Source: Anaeramoeba flamelloides
Taxonomy: Eukaryota > Metamonada > Anaeramoebidae
Assembly (NCBI GenBank): GCA_027625915.1
Contig: JANTQA010000070.1
Location: forward strand, 11,847,001 to 11,911,000
Reading direction: 5' to 3'
Length of the DNA stretch: 64,000 nt
Position 1 is the first letter of the stretch. Every line of letters begins with the position of its first letter. Shown here piece by piece: positions 21,184 to 33,461 of the stretch. The translations under genes and the position numbers were made by a program. The notes under the pieces are model-generated. The model was not told the DNA's origin and searched no databases. It worked only from the letters and a program-made list of their open reading frames with translations.

Positions 21184-23886
21184 GCAGCAGCAACAACAAG
21201 AACTACAACAACAAGAACTACTACAACAAGAACAACAGCAACAACAGCAGCAGCAGCAGCAACAACAAGAACTACAACAACAAGAACTACTACAACAAGA
21301 ACAACAGCAACAACAGCAACAACAGCAACAACAGCAGCAGCAGCAGCAACAACAACAACTACAGCAGCAACAACAACAACAGCAACAACAGCAACAACAG
21401 CAACTACAACAACAGCAGCAGCAGCAGCAGCAACAACAACAACTACAACAACTAAGAGAACAAGAAAACGGAAATGAAAACTACCAAGAAGAAGATGAAG
21501 AAGAAGAAGAAGAGGAGGAGGAAGATTATAGTTGGCCTATTCACATATGTAATAGAAAGATGGGACCTTTAATTAACCCAAAAATAAATGAAATTATTTT
21601 TTTCAAATATGAAGAAAATAAATTCAATAAAAAAATTCATAAAGATTCTGATATATTATTTACAATTTCTCGAGATCAATCAAATAAAAATTTAATTCAG
21701 ACAAGAGACTTTTTATCACCATTCACTATCCCACCGAAGCAAGTAATGAAATCATATAATTTTAAAAAAACATGGGTCTATTCTTTAGAATTCAAACAAA
21801 CGTTAAATACAATTCTTGAAAGAATTTATTTTAAAAGATTATATGAAGGGTTTATTATCTTGGATAAGAAAGAGAATGAGAAATGTTTTTATAAGGAAAT
21901 TGCATTGACACAAGATAAAAATATTGTATCTCCAGGAATGCTACACTACTTTTTAATAGTTAATTCACCTGATATTTTAACGATCACCATTTGGTTAGAG
22001 CCGCAATTTTGTCTTGGATACTTAGCAGGACAGTCAACAGTTGAAGTTACCATTGAACAATTGTTTTATGAATTAACTGAATATTTTTTCCAGACAGATT
22101 TAGAGATAATTTCTGAAATTAATACCTTTGATTTGATATATTCCCTATGTAATAGTAATCAAAAAAATAAAAAACAATCCAATATTACAAATCAAAATAA
22201 TAGCAATTCAAATAATAGCAATGGGATACATGCCCCAAATAATAAAAGTTTATATACAGAAAATAACAGTACACTAACAAAACGAATTCCATTTAAATTG
22301 ACACTTTTGATAAATCCAATACAGGATTTTAAACAATTTATACCCTTTGAAAATATTAATGATGACACAATAACAAAAGAATTATATCGGCGTTTTATCA
22401 AATCCGTAGAAACTGTATCAGATTTTACCATTCCTATGAAAGATTTGGAAGAAAACTTAAGTTGGGATTATTACCCAGAGTACAAATATTTATTCGGGGA
22501 ATTAAATATATTGAAAATTAAACAGTTTAATACTATTGAAGATTCAACCACAACAACTACCCCCATTTCAAAAACAAATACCACCACCATCAACAAAAAT
22601 ATCAACAACTACAATAACAATATTGATATCAATCACAGCAACAGCAGCAACATCAACATCAACAGCAACAACACCACAAACAATAACGATGATGATGACA
22701 AAAAAGGTAATTTGTTTGCAAAGGTTTTTAATGGGATAATCATATTATGTGCAATACCAAGTTGGGAAAAATTTAAGAATTTAAATTTAAAACAGTTTTT
22801 AATTAGTTTCCAAACATGGAAAAGATGTAACCTAAGTACCAAATTAATGATCAATGAAAAGAATGAAAATTTTATTAATCTCTTACTTGATTCTTGTTTA
22901 CCAGTTACCTATAGCGAGGATATTTTTTATAATGAACAAACAGAAAACGAAAATAATTTTACCCAATCTACTTATTATTTCAAGGAGTTTGAAAATATGA
23001 TTGATAAAGAATTTAGTTCAAATTATGTAAAATGCTTTTATAACTTAATCCAAACGAATAACCAATTTTTATTTAGTGATATTATCAAAATCATTGAAAT
23101 TTGTTCCAAATTTGAAATTGAAATTAATTTGACACAACTAGTTAAGGCTACTCAAAATTTTAATTCATCATCGTCTTCGTTAAATTTATCAGAATTAAAT
23201 AAAGATTTTTCCAAGAGATATTTAAAAATTATTAATACTGATTTTAAAAATTTATTAAATGGGAAAAAGAATTTTTATTTTTTAAAATCTGAATATAATA
23301 CACCATTTTTTTTATCAATTGATCAAAAATGTGAATTTGATCAAGAATATATTTCCATGAGTGAAAATACTTTAAATTACCCACTACCCAATAGAATAAG
23401 TTCTTTCCAAATTCCAATAATGGATAATTTACCAACCGATTTCCCAAAGAATGTACATTTACCAAATTACAATCAAAAGATTTCCCATTACCATTATAAA
23501 AAAATTTCAATTCTATTAATGGTCTTAACCTTACATAAGGATTCCCTAATAATTAGTAATTTATTATCAAAGGAACAAAAATTTAAAAAAAAGAATATAC
23601 AATATAACAAAGATAAATATAATTGCTTTTTAAAATTGAAGAAATTACATGATGATATTAACGATTTAGTAAATGAAGAAACTATTTATAGATTAAAACT
23701 TTCCAGACCAATCAAAAAAGACACCTTTTCAATTATTTATCAATTAGTTAAATTAATAACTTTTCAAAATAAATTTATAGATTTTTTTATAATAAAAAAT
23801 AAATTTATTAATTTTAATATCAACGGCAATAATAATAATAATAATAATAATAATTCAAACAATCACAATAATAATAATTCTAACTC

Positions 23887-23944
<58 letters not shown>

Positions 23945-26900
23945 TCTGATAATAATAATGATAATAACAATAACAACAACAACAACAATAATAATAATAA
24001 TAACAATAATAATATTAATTCCAAGAATAAAAAAAATCTGAAATTAAATAATTTTCAAAAATTATTTCAAATCTATTTAAAAAAAAATAAATTTAAAATT
24101 TTATATCATTTTGATAATTATTATTTAATTAGTTTAATAAATAATAACAAAAAAAATTCTAAAAATAACAAGAACAGCGATCAATTCAAGAACAATAAAG
24201 ATATTGTTGATACTGACTTTGAATATTGGCTCTCAATAAAAATATTAAAAAATAAAAATTTTCAAATTATTTTCCATTCAAGAAAGATCTTAAATAATGA
24301 ACGAATAAAATTTATAGAAAAAATCAAAAGATCCATAAAAATAACCATTTTAAATATTAACCAAAAATTATTATTAAATCGATTAATTGAAACCAAAATT
24401 TGTTCTAATTTATTAATTGAACCAAATTCAATTGATTATAACAATGAAAATCAACTACAGTATTTTGAAAATGGACAATTTAAATGTAAAAACCAATTTT
24501 CTATAGAAATAACACCACCACTACCACACCGTATAGATTCAACATATTTATTTGAAAAATTAAAATTGGTGATTATAAAAAATTACCAAGTTACAAATAG
24601 AAATGATTTATTTGTAATTCAAGAAAGTAATAAAAATATTTTTTATTTTACTATGGAAATAATACATGAACAAGAAGAACAAGATTTCGAAGAAAATGAA
24701 ATTTCCTTTGAAAATTATTATAAAAATAACAACAACGATAATAATAATAATAATAATAATATTAATAATAATAACAACAACAACAACAATAACAATAATA
24801 ATGGGTTTATTTTTAATAACAATAATATTAACAACAACCTTAATAATAATAAAGAAAGACAAATGTTTCAACTTGAAGAAAATTCCAATGAAAATATTAA
24901 CAAAGATTTAAATCTAATATCTAATCATTTGAAAAATTTAAATTCTGATTTCAATCCAAATTTAATTATTTCAAAAAATTATAATAATACTTTCTTAAAG
25001 GACAGTTTTAATAGTAAAATAAACGAATATAATTTTAATACATCATCTTTTCAACTTGAACGAAAGAATTTTAACAACACCTCGTCAATTGACTCTGATT
25101 TTTTTTCTCAAACCAAATCAACATTTTCAGATTCAAGTAATTATAAAAGATCCATAATGTTTCCACAGTCAATTAACGAGAGCCTTGAAAACAAGTCATT
25201 AAACCAGTTTAATAACAATTATAATCAGAACAATAATTATAATCAAAATAACAATTACAATTATAAAAACAAAAACAACAATAATAACAATAACAGCAAT
25301 AATAATAATGAAAATTTTAATAAAAAAAAAAAAATTGCTGGAGAAAATTTTTTATTTTTACTTAAATTTTATGGTCTAGAAAGCCCAACTAAAGAAATCA
25401 CTGAAGACTTGATTAAAAAAATAAAAGTAAGGATCAATAGCGAAAATTTAAGAAAATTTTCAACCTTTTTAGCAATTAATAAGATTTATGAATTAAATAA
25501 AAGAGATTTTGAATTACTCTATTCTGATCAATTGAATTTTGAATATGATTTAAGTACAGAAAAACAAATTTTTTCAATAAAAATCCCTAAATTTATCAAT
25601 AATAAATATCAATTTCTTCAAAATTTTAGTTCCAAGTTTAATAAAATCTGTTCGACTTTAAATTTCCCGAAAAATTTTTTCAAATATGATAGCCAAGATG
25701 AAAATTATAACACACTTTCACCAAGCGAATTAATTTTTGTTAACAATGATAATGATTATTATAAATCTGAAAGAACCACTTTCCATAGCTCAGGACTCAT
25801 TAGCATATTTTTAAGCCCAATGAACAAAAACTACCAAATAATCACAAATAAATTTAAAAAAACAAAAAGACCCATCAATACAAATTTACATAAGGATGAT
25901 CTAAAATTTCCGAAATTGAATTTCAATATTCCAAAAAAATATCAGAGCTTTTTTGAATTAAATGAAAAAAATGGACAAGAAAACGATAATTTAAATAATA
26001 GTAGCAATAATAACAATCTTATAATGAATGAAAATAAAATAAAAAAATGTAAATATTTGTTATTCGAAATAGTGATACATGGCTCAATAAATTCATCCAT
26101 TTTACAAGACTTTTTACAACAAAAATTCAATCAAACAATTTGCGAATACTTATTAGAATCTTATTTAGAAAACAGTTTAAAATCACAACAAATCCATTTA
26201 GTTAATAAAATTTTGGAATTTTCGAATTCGATCGAAACAAAAACTCTAAATAAATTTTCTTCCAATTTGTTCTTACCAAAGTGGTCGCAATTATCATTTT
26301 TTAATAAATTATTACAAATATTAAAATTTAATAATCAATCAAAGAAGATGTTTCTATTTAAAAAAAAGTTAAAAAGTGATAAAATTATTGAATTTGCAAA
26401 TTTTAATAATGCGGATATTCTTAAAAAAAATTCAGTAATAATACTTTCTTCTGGTATAGACTTTTCCAATTCTAAAAAAAATAAAAAAAATCGTTTCGGG
26501 AATAGGAAATCAATCGATTTTAATGATTATTCATTAAACTCGGATTCAGACACATTTGGTAATACAGAGACGATGTCAATTACAAATACAGATACAGATA
26601 CAGATATGGAGACGAATAATAAAAAAAAACAATATAATATAAAAAGAAGTAAAAATTTTGGAAAATTCCTTGCAGAGTCTGAAACAGGAGAAGGGACGGA
26701 AAGTCAAAGTGTCAATGAAAATGAAAGTGAAAGCGAAAATGAAAGTGATAGTGAAATAGAAGGTGAAAGTGAAAGCGAAAGTGACACGGGAACAGATACC
26801 GAAACCGAAACAGAAACAGAAACAGAAACAGAAACAGAAACAGAAACAGAATCAGAAACAGAAGCAGAAACCGAAACCGAAACCGAAACCGAAACAGAAA

Positions 26901-27178
26901 CGAAAACGGAAACAGAAACCAATACAAAACCAGCAAAAAAATATTTGAATACAAAGAAAAGAAAAGGAACAGAATCAGACACAAATTCTGAATTAGAATT
27001 AAAAATCAACAAAATCAAAAAATCACAAAATTTTTATTTTAATAAGACTAATTCTGATAGTTCCGATTCTATGGATAATGAATTTAACAGTAATAATAAA
27101 AAAAATAAAAACAATAAAAATAAAAATGATTTTTATAATGAAAAGAATCCATCAGTCAAAAAAAAAGAAAAAAATTAA
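18848..27178 (+). CDS. SZT2: SZT2 homologue (KICSTOR subunit), main exon
   Basis: 2,776 codons in one exon. In animals SZT2 is the scaffold of KICSTOR, which holds GATOR1 at the lysosome so that amino-acid loss shuts off TORC1. Matching blocks, in order: LVPCTNFNIISSFYRIVISL; CVFALNLLPQKGLPSIILIQ (human [20 protein letters not shown]); LISLIHGRIKEGFQL; TIWLEPQFCLGYLAGQSTVE with FDLIYSLC; IPFKLTLLINPIQ; YVKCFYNLIQTNNQFLFSDI followed by CSKFEIEINLTQ (human [32 protein letters not shown]); NFYFLKSEYNTPFFLS. Between blocks are very long low-complexity inserts: poly-Gln (about 21090-21460), poly-Asn (about 23830-24015 and 24735-24810), Lys/Glu, and Thr-Glu repeats near the C-terminus. The frame stops at 27176-27178, but SZT2-like sequence resumes downstream, so this is probably not the natural end. 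Confidence 0.88.
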
Positions 27179-27796
27179 AAGAAATAAGATTAGATAAAAA
27201 AAAAAAAAAAAAAAAAAAACAGAAAAGTAATAAAAAATTCCTTAGCCAAAGAAATAATAATTTTTATTTTAAAAATAAAACCCGAAATAAGAAAAAAAAG
27301 AATAAAAATAATAAAAATAAAAAAATGACAATGAAAAAGAAGAAGAATAAATTTAAATTGAAAAAATCATATCAAATAAGGAATTTTAAAAATTTGAACA
27401 AAAAAAAAAAAAAAAAAAAGAAAAAATCCAAATCAAAAAATGTTTATTTAATTTTTTATTCCAATGGTAATTTAACAATTTATACATATGAATGTACACA
27501 GCAACAAAATAAAAATTTATTTTTGTCGATCAATAAATTAATTCAAAAAATTGAAAAACAATTTTTATTAATTGAATCAATAAATTTACAAAAATTAGGT
27601 TATTACCATTCATCAATATTAAAAACAAAAGAGAATAAAAGACTTCCTTTATTAACGAATAATACCTTCCGAGATGTGAATACTAAGAATACAAATAAAT
27701 ACTATAACACAAACCATAATCTTAATAATACCAACAATGAAAATAATATTAATTCAATTAATACTAATAATGATAATGATAATAATGATAATGATA

Positions 27797-27850
<54 letters not shown>

Positions 27851-27855
27851 CTTAA
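27142..27855 (+). CDS. SZT2: SZT2 C-terminal region, segment in shifted frame (part 1)
   Basis: An open frame, one base off the main exon, runs from 27142 to the TAA at 27853-27855 and overlaps the main exon's end. After a Lys-rich stretch it encodes KNVYLIFYSNGNLTIYTYEC, then KLIQKIEKQFLLIESINLQK and LGYYHSS. This resembles the C-terminal part of animal SZT2 (LT.YTY.., QK.GLFHH). It ends in Asp/Asn codons made of AAT/GAT repeats. No ATG of its own is convincing; MTMKKKKNKF at 27325 is only the first ATG in a Lys run. The change of frame occurs within A runs at about 27157-27178 and could be a real frameshift, an undetected tiny intron, or a homopolymer error in the assembly. Confidence 0.68.
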
Positions 27856-29929
27856 TAATTATAATAATGAAATAATTAATAATAAAGAAAGCAATAATTT
27901 AAAAAATAATAAAATTGATCATAATAATTATATCTTTTTATTTGAAGAATTATTTGAAAAAAAAATAAAACAACAATTTTTTAAAAGATGGATTAAATAT
28001 TTTGACCAAATATTTTATCATTTTATAAATTATATGGATTATAAATATTATAAGGAACCAAATATAACTTTAAATGATATTGGCAATAATGATAATGATG
28101 GTGATAATAACAAAAATAATGCACTAAATAATATAAATGATAATGTGAAAGACATCAATAATTATAATAAGGATGATCTCAAAGAAAAGAAAAAAAAAAA
28201 AAATAAAAATGATAAAACTGATCATAACGATGGTGATAATAAAAAATTATTCATAAATAAATTTTTAAAATATCAATTAAATTCCTTTTTTAATATTATA
28301 AATTTTTGTTCTAAAAAAAAAGAAAGAACAAAGATCTTTCGAGAAACGGAACATTTTTGGAAATTACAATCAATTTTGACAACTAAAAAGCAAATCAGAG
28401 ATCTGCTTCATATTTCGACAAAATTTATAATTGAAAAGTTCCCAATTTTTAATAATTCAACGAACGACAAGGATTTTAAAATTGAAAATATTGATAAAAT
28501 AAAAAGTTTCAATGCGTTATTATTATCCAATATTCTGAAACAGTATACGAAACAATTGATAAAATTTGAAATGAAACCAATCCTATTCAATCAAAACCAA
28601 TCTTTTTCGACATATTTTTGGAAAAATTTAAAAAAAGGAGAAACCTCGCCAATAATATTCCAATTAGCAATTTCGAAACAATTTTTAGAATTGAGGATAT
28701 ATTGCACCCCTAAAAATGAAAGTCATTATCATTTATTAAAAAACAACAATAATAAAAATAAAAATAGCCATAACCATAACCATAACCATAACCATAACCA
28801 TAACCATAACCATAGCCATACTCATAATCATAACTATAACCATAACCATAGCCATAATAATTATTTTGATAAAATATTTAAGAAGCTTTCCAAAATTCAA
28901 CAAAAAATCAATTTCATTAATAGCATTCATAATTTGTTTGTACAGAATTTTAAATTATTGTTATTAAAAGAAGAATTAACCTACCCTATAAAGCAATGTG
29001 ATTTATTGATCCATAATTATATTTCACAAACATCGAATTATACTATTAATTCCAAATATTCGGTATTCAATAGCACCTTGAAAATTAATTTATTAATAGA
29101 TATCGAGTTAAACCAATTTTTAGAAACAATAGATTCCAAAATAGACATTGAAAAATATAATTACATATATTATAAAGAACAAACAATTGGCTTGTTTAAT
29201 AATAATTATTTGATTAAAAATAAAAAATCAAAAAAAAAGGGTAAAAAGCATAAAAAGCACAAGAAAGATGTGATCAAAAATGATCAAAAAGACAAAAATG
29301 AGAAACAGGACATTGATGAATATTCCATTTTTTTCTTATTATTTCAGCTCCAGAAAAATGAATTGCTATTAAATTTCATCAATCTATCGTATTTTAAAAA
29401 AAAACAAAAAAATAATAATAATTTTTTGATCTTTAAAAAATTTTTTGTCAATTTAATAAGTAATGCAATAAAAAATTATCAACTTGAACTGCTCTGGAAT
29501 AAATTAAAAAGCAATATCTCAGAATTAGAGAACCCACTTGAATTTCTTACCTTAATCAAGATGACTCAAAATATAAACTTTAAATTAGTAGACCCATATC
29601 TGGCCAGCATCATAGAGGGCACAAAGCAGGCACAGTCTTTATTATTTGACCACATTCAAACGTCGTATTCCCATATTAAAACCACCTTCAAATTTGAAAG
29701 CAATTCAATTCGACACTTAATAGTCTTTCGCCCGGAAAATTTATTTCTCCATTTCTATTTAAACAAAAAGACCAACAAATTTAATTTTCACATTTGTAAT
29801 AGAGAATGGAAGGACCCCAACCAAAATGAAATTATTATTACAAATGACCAAAAAAAATATTTTAATGAATTTGGAAATAAACTTACCGTTTGGTTTTGGA
29901 ATAATATTTTAGATAAAATTAATTTATAA
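27737..29929 (+). CDS. SZT2: SZT2 C-terminal region, terminal segment (part 2)
   Basis: Frame identical to the main SZT2 exon, useful from about 27845 after an AAT/GAT microsatellite, ending TAA at 29927-29929. It encodes FFKRWIKYFDQIFYHFINYM, FRETEHFWKLQSILTTKKQI, LLLSNILKQYTKQLIKFEMK, then QLELLWNKLKSNISELENPL, FLTLIKMTQNINFKLVDPYL and a final domain with IRHLIVFRPENLFLHFYLNK and KLTVWFWNNIL. The 'RYL..L.P.....FLLL.L' and 'FQLW' style ending fits the end of SZT2. An Asn-His repeat (28768-28858) is inserted. The frame enters from the preceding segment within the microsatellite. Together with the upstream segments the protein would be about 3,700 residues, near the animal length of about 3,400. 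Confidence 0.7.
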
Positions 29930-31337
29930 TGATATATATAAATATATTTTTATTGTTTTGTTTTTTTCTATTTTTCTCTTTTTTTCGTTTTTTTTTTCAT
30001 TTATTTATTTTAACACAACCAAAATAAAATGTATTAAATAATATTTTTGTTTTTTTCAACCCTTTAACATGATATATTTTTTTTATTTTCTTTTTTTTTT
30101 TTGGTTCTTAATTCCAATTCGTTTCGACAGTTTTGCCAAGTGTTTAATATAAAAACAGAAAATTTTAATTGTACAAGTTAATATTCTTTTAGAGAACTCA
30201 ATTATTAATAAAGGTTACCTTTTTAATTATTTTGAAATAAAAGTTTTCAAAAGGAAAAGGAAAAAAAAAGTAAGAAACTTATATAAACTTATTTAGATAA
30301 CTAAACTGGAATTCAAAACCAGTTACAAATCTAACAATTCAAAAATGAAAAAGTTGTTCTTATTTTCTTTGAAAATAAAGCATAAAATTACTTTCATTTA
30401 CAAATTTTCATTATTTTTATTAATGATTATTAGTAATATATTTTTATTATAGGTATATAATATCTAATTTATATAAAAAACCACTATTTTTTTTTAATTA
30501 ATATTTTTCGAAATCTAGATAATAACTTAATTCAATTAAGCACTGGGATAATTTTTTTTTAGAATAAAAACACTTTCAACTTTTGAATATCAAATAATAT
30601 TTTTTGAAATTACTGTGCACTTTTTTTTTTTTTTTGAAAAATTGAATTCGAGAAAATTTTGAAATTCAATGACTAAGCGAATATATTATATTAGAATACT
30701 TTTCATAAGAGTTGATATATTTTTCTATACAAAATCTTATTTTAACTCATTTACCAAAATAAATTCTAAATTATGGGAATTTTATTATCACAAAAGGGAC
30801 TATTTTGTTCTTCAAATGTTTTTTTATTTTTAAATGGATAAATTAAATGAAAAATTATTTCAAAAAGATATAATTTCAACTTTATTTTCAATGATTTTGG
30901 CAAAAAATGTTGTCAAGGAAGGGTTAAATGGATACTTTATTAATTTTTATTTTTTCATTTAGTTTCTTTAATTTTTTTAATGGTATGTATTTGCTCAGTT
31001 TTCCATTTTTAGTATTTTTGAGTCGGAGGGGCATATTGAAAATTTACTCTATTTTTTGATATAATTTTTTTCAATTTGATCGTTTATTTTTAGAATTTCA
31101 TTTTAAATAATAGACTTTAAGGGTCTAGTCATCTACCTTGGATTTGCTCCCCTACTCAGGGAGTGACTTGAAACATAAAAAAGGTATTGTGAAATTACCC
31201 TTCTTATGATTGACAAAATTCAAATAAACAAAAAAAAATTCAGAGAATCTAATTCGAAAAACATCAAATAAAAAAGAAAGATTAAAAGAATTCTCAAATC
31301 AAAAAAATCCAAAATTCCAAAAAAACCACTAGCTTCT
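29930..31337. other. AT-rich stretch downstream of SZT2
   Basis: No coding segment recognised. It contains a degenerate piece of repeat family C on the plus strand (about 31036-31120, with TTTACTCTATTTTTTGATAT). Confidence 0.45.
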
Positions 31338-31770
31338 TATTTTAAATTCCCAAAGGGTTAAATTTCTTCAATTTTATATAATGTGTTTTCTTTAAGTACA
31401 AAATCAATTTAATTCGATTTAATCTAATTTGTGGTTTTTTTATAATCCTCTATATTCGACAAAGTCAGGATTTTCTAACATTCTTATGATAAAAATAAAT
31501 CATTCTTTAATAGAAAAAAAAGAAAAAAATGATAACTGAGATCACAAAATCTACCTAGGGAGATGTATACTTCAAAACCCAATAAAATTGTTTTAAAAAT
31601 TATATATTCTAACCACTCTAATTGGAAATCGAGGGTTACTCTTTACCGCTTTTTTCTAAAAATGTTCCTCGTTTTTGAAATTTGATTTTTGGAGTCCAAT
31701 TGCACATCATAGGTTAGTTGGTTTTTGATTGTTTTTAATACTCATTAAAATTACAGTATTTTTTCATTTC
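31338..31770 (+). repeat. Dispersed repeat family D, copy 1
   Basis: About 430 bp resembling 46187-46612. Shared blocks in order: TTAAATTTCTTCAAT, ATTCGATTTAATCTAAT, CTCTATATT.GACAAAGT, TAATTGGAAATC.AG-like sequence, ATAGGTT.GTT..TTTCTGATTG-like sequence and CTCATTAAAATTACA. By eye the identity is about 75 percent. No terminal inverted repeats or coding capacity were found. Confidence 0.62.
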
Positions 31771-31817
31771 AGACAATTATTTTTAACATAGTGAGTCAAC
31801 CCTTAATAAACACTATT

Positions 31818-32040
31818 TAAATATGGCATTGGTTTCTTAAAGTTCTATTATTTAAAAATAAATTCTAAAAATGAAGGATCAAAATACAAAAATTTCTCAA
31901 AAAATCGAGTAAATTTTTCATATCTATTAAACAAAAAAATTCAAAAAAATTGAGAATATTATGGAAAATTTTCAACTATTAACATGAATAATTTAAATTT
32001 TACTGAAAATTACCAGACTTTTACTTTCAAAATTGATTTG
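31818..32040 (-). repeat. Dispersed repeat family C, copy 1 (inverted)
   Basis: The reverse complement of this 223-bp segment matches 63443-63662 at roughly 85 percent by eye, including CAAATCAATTTTGAAAGTAA, TTTTCAGTAAAATTTAAATT, GAAAATTTTCCATA and TTGATCCTTCATTTTTAGAA. Function unknown. Confidence 0.7.
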
Positions 32041-33193
32041 AAATTATGTATACGACATGCCATTAGATTGGATGTTGCCTTGGTACAAGAAGAAAAAAAA
32101 GCACGGATAATATTTTGAAAAAAGGATTATAGTCTATGGGCACGCATTGTTTTGATCACTGTAAATGTTTTAACAATATTTGTTCACAACACATTTATTG
32201 AATTTAAAGAATGGTGGTACAAGAAATCTTGTTATATTTATAATTTAAGTTCTATTATGAAATAATAGACTTTCGTTCTATTCCTTGTCAAGAACTGCTT
32301 TGAAATTAGAATTTAAAGATTCGACAAAAAAATACAAGAAACTTAAGGACTATCTGAATTTTATGCTCTGTGAGCATTGAAATATAAAACAGTAAATAGA
32401 TTAAGACCTTTAAAATATAGTGAATTGAGGGAAAGTCAAAATATTGCCAATTATTAGCAATTTAAGATTTTGACTAAAATCATTTATTGATCCAAAAACT
32501 TTTGGAAAAATCCCAACAAAGCAAGGCCAAAATAAAAAGCTATTTTTTTTGATATTGGGAAAATGTCACTCCACTTTCTTTACAAATAGGTGAATACACT
32601 CGCCACCAACTCTAATATACTTCAATATAAAGTGGAGTGACATTTTCCCAATATCCTTTTGTAAGTCGAAAATTTTGAGTGAAAAAATTTGGATTTGGAA
32701 AGTAAAATTTTTTTGCCTTCCTCAAAAAAACCTAAATTTTACATTTTAACAAAGATCTATTAACTCAACATTCTTTTGAGTTTATAATTCGTGTTGTGGG
32801 TATAAAAGTAATAGCCATTGGTAATAAAATTTGAATAATCCTTAAAATTTTTTACCTTTTTTGGATTTGAAAACGTTTTCACATCCCAAAAGCCAAAAAC
32901 ACTCAAAAAATCAGTTATTCTTTATTAATTCTTTTTGTTCTGTTTTTACTAAATTTATTTATTTTCTTATCTCTTTCATAAATAAACTATACGTTAGCAT
33001 CTAAATAAAAAAAAAATCATTTCTTCGAATTTTTTTTATTTTTAGACTCTGTAGGTTTTTTTTCTTCATATTAGACTTTTTATTTTCAATACTTTGTTTC
33101 TTAGATTTGTTTTACAAAGGTTTTCTCAAAAATATAAGAATATTTTATTACTTATTTTTTCCACAATTTTTATTTTATCTACTTTTCGAAATC
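32041..33193. other. Spacer upstream of the ankyrin gene
   Basis: No supported gene. A short piece near 32050-32120 has more balanced composition (plus-frame RHAIRLDVALVQEEKKARII) but has neither splice nor start context. The region also contains the perfect hairpin element at 32551-32655, listed separately. Confidence 0.35.
32551..32655. mobile_element. 105-bp element with perfect 27-bp inverted repeats
   Basis: The left arm at 32551-32577 begins GATATTGGGAAAATGTCACT and the right arm at 32629-32655 is its exact reverse complement over 27 bases. The 51-base interior has no coding capacity. It may be a miniature transposon or a deletion derivative of a larger element. The flanks do not show a clear duplication. 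Confidence 0.75.
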
Positions 33194-33461
33194 ATGCTTT
33201 CAAGTGTTGGCTCAATCAAAAAGTACCCATTTGTTCTCAGCAAAAAAGAAAAACTCCCTAGTTGTGATAATTGTAAAATAAAAGCAGTAGCGTATTGTAC
33301 GAGTGCGGAGAAATTGCTCTGTACAAAATGTCTGAATAAATATCATAATACAAACGAATATTGGAGAGCAAAAAGACTAACAAAAAGAAATCAGATACTC
33401 TTTAATTTATCAACCAAAAACTTTTGCACAACTTTTCTACCACAAAGACGATTAAAAAATG
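33194..33461 (+). CDS. B-box-like/ankyrin protein, exon 1
   Basis: The ATG at 33194 begins MLSSVGSIKKYPFVL. A zinc-binding B-box-like motif follows: CDNCKIKAVAYC, then LLCTKCLNKYHNTN, i.e. C-x2-C-x7-C-x7-C-x2-C-x4-H. Open frame upstream of this ATG is Phe/Leu-rich and has no ATG, so I start here. The exon ends one base into a Gly codon just before a GTAAAG donor; exon 2 restores the codon. B-boxes usually mediate protein-protein contacts in signalling or ubiquitin-ligase adaptors; no RING or other catalytic part is seen. Confidence 0.75.

Noticed and set aside
21072-21455. Poly-Asn plus-strand frame within SZT2
   Set aside because: Out-of-frame reading of the CAA/CAG poly-Gln tract.
26704-27018. 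Val/Ser dipeptide minus-strand frame
   Set aside because: Antisense reading of the Thr-Glu hexamer repeat of SZT2.
27227-27245. Possible 19-base GTAATA...TTAG intron in the SZT2 tail
   Set aside because: Far shorter than the shortest supported intron (43 bp) and not placed where the frame changes.
32050-32120. Balanced-composition piece reading RHAIRLDVALVQEEKKARII
   Set aside because: Two alternative frames look equally coding-like; no splice sites, start or domain.
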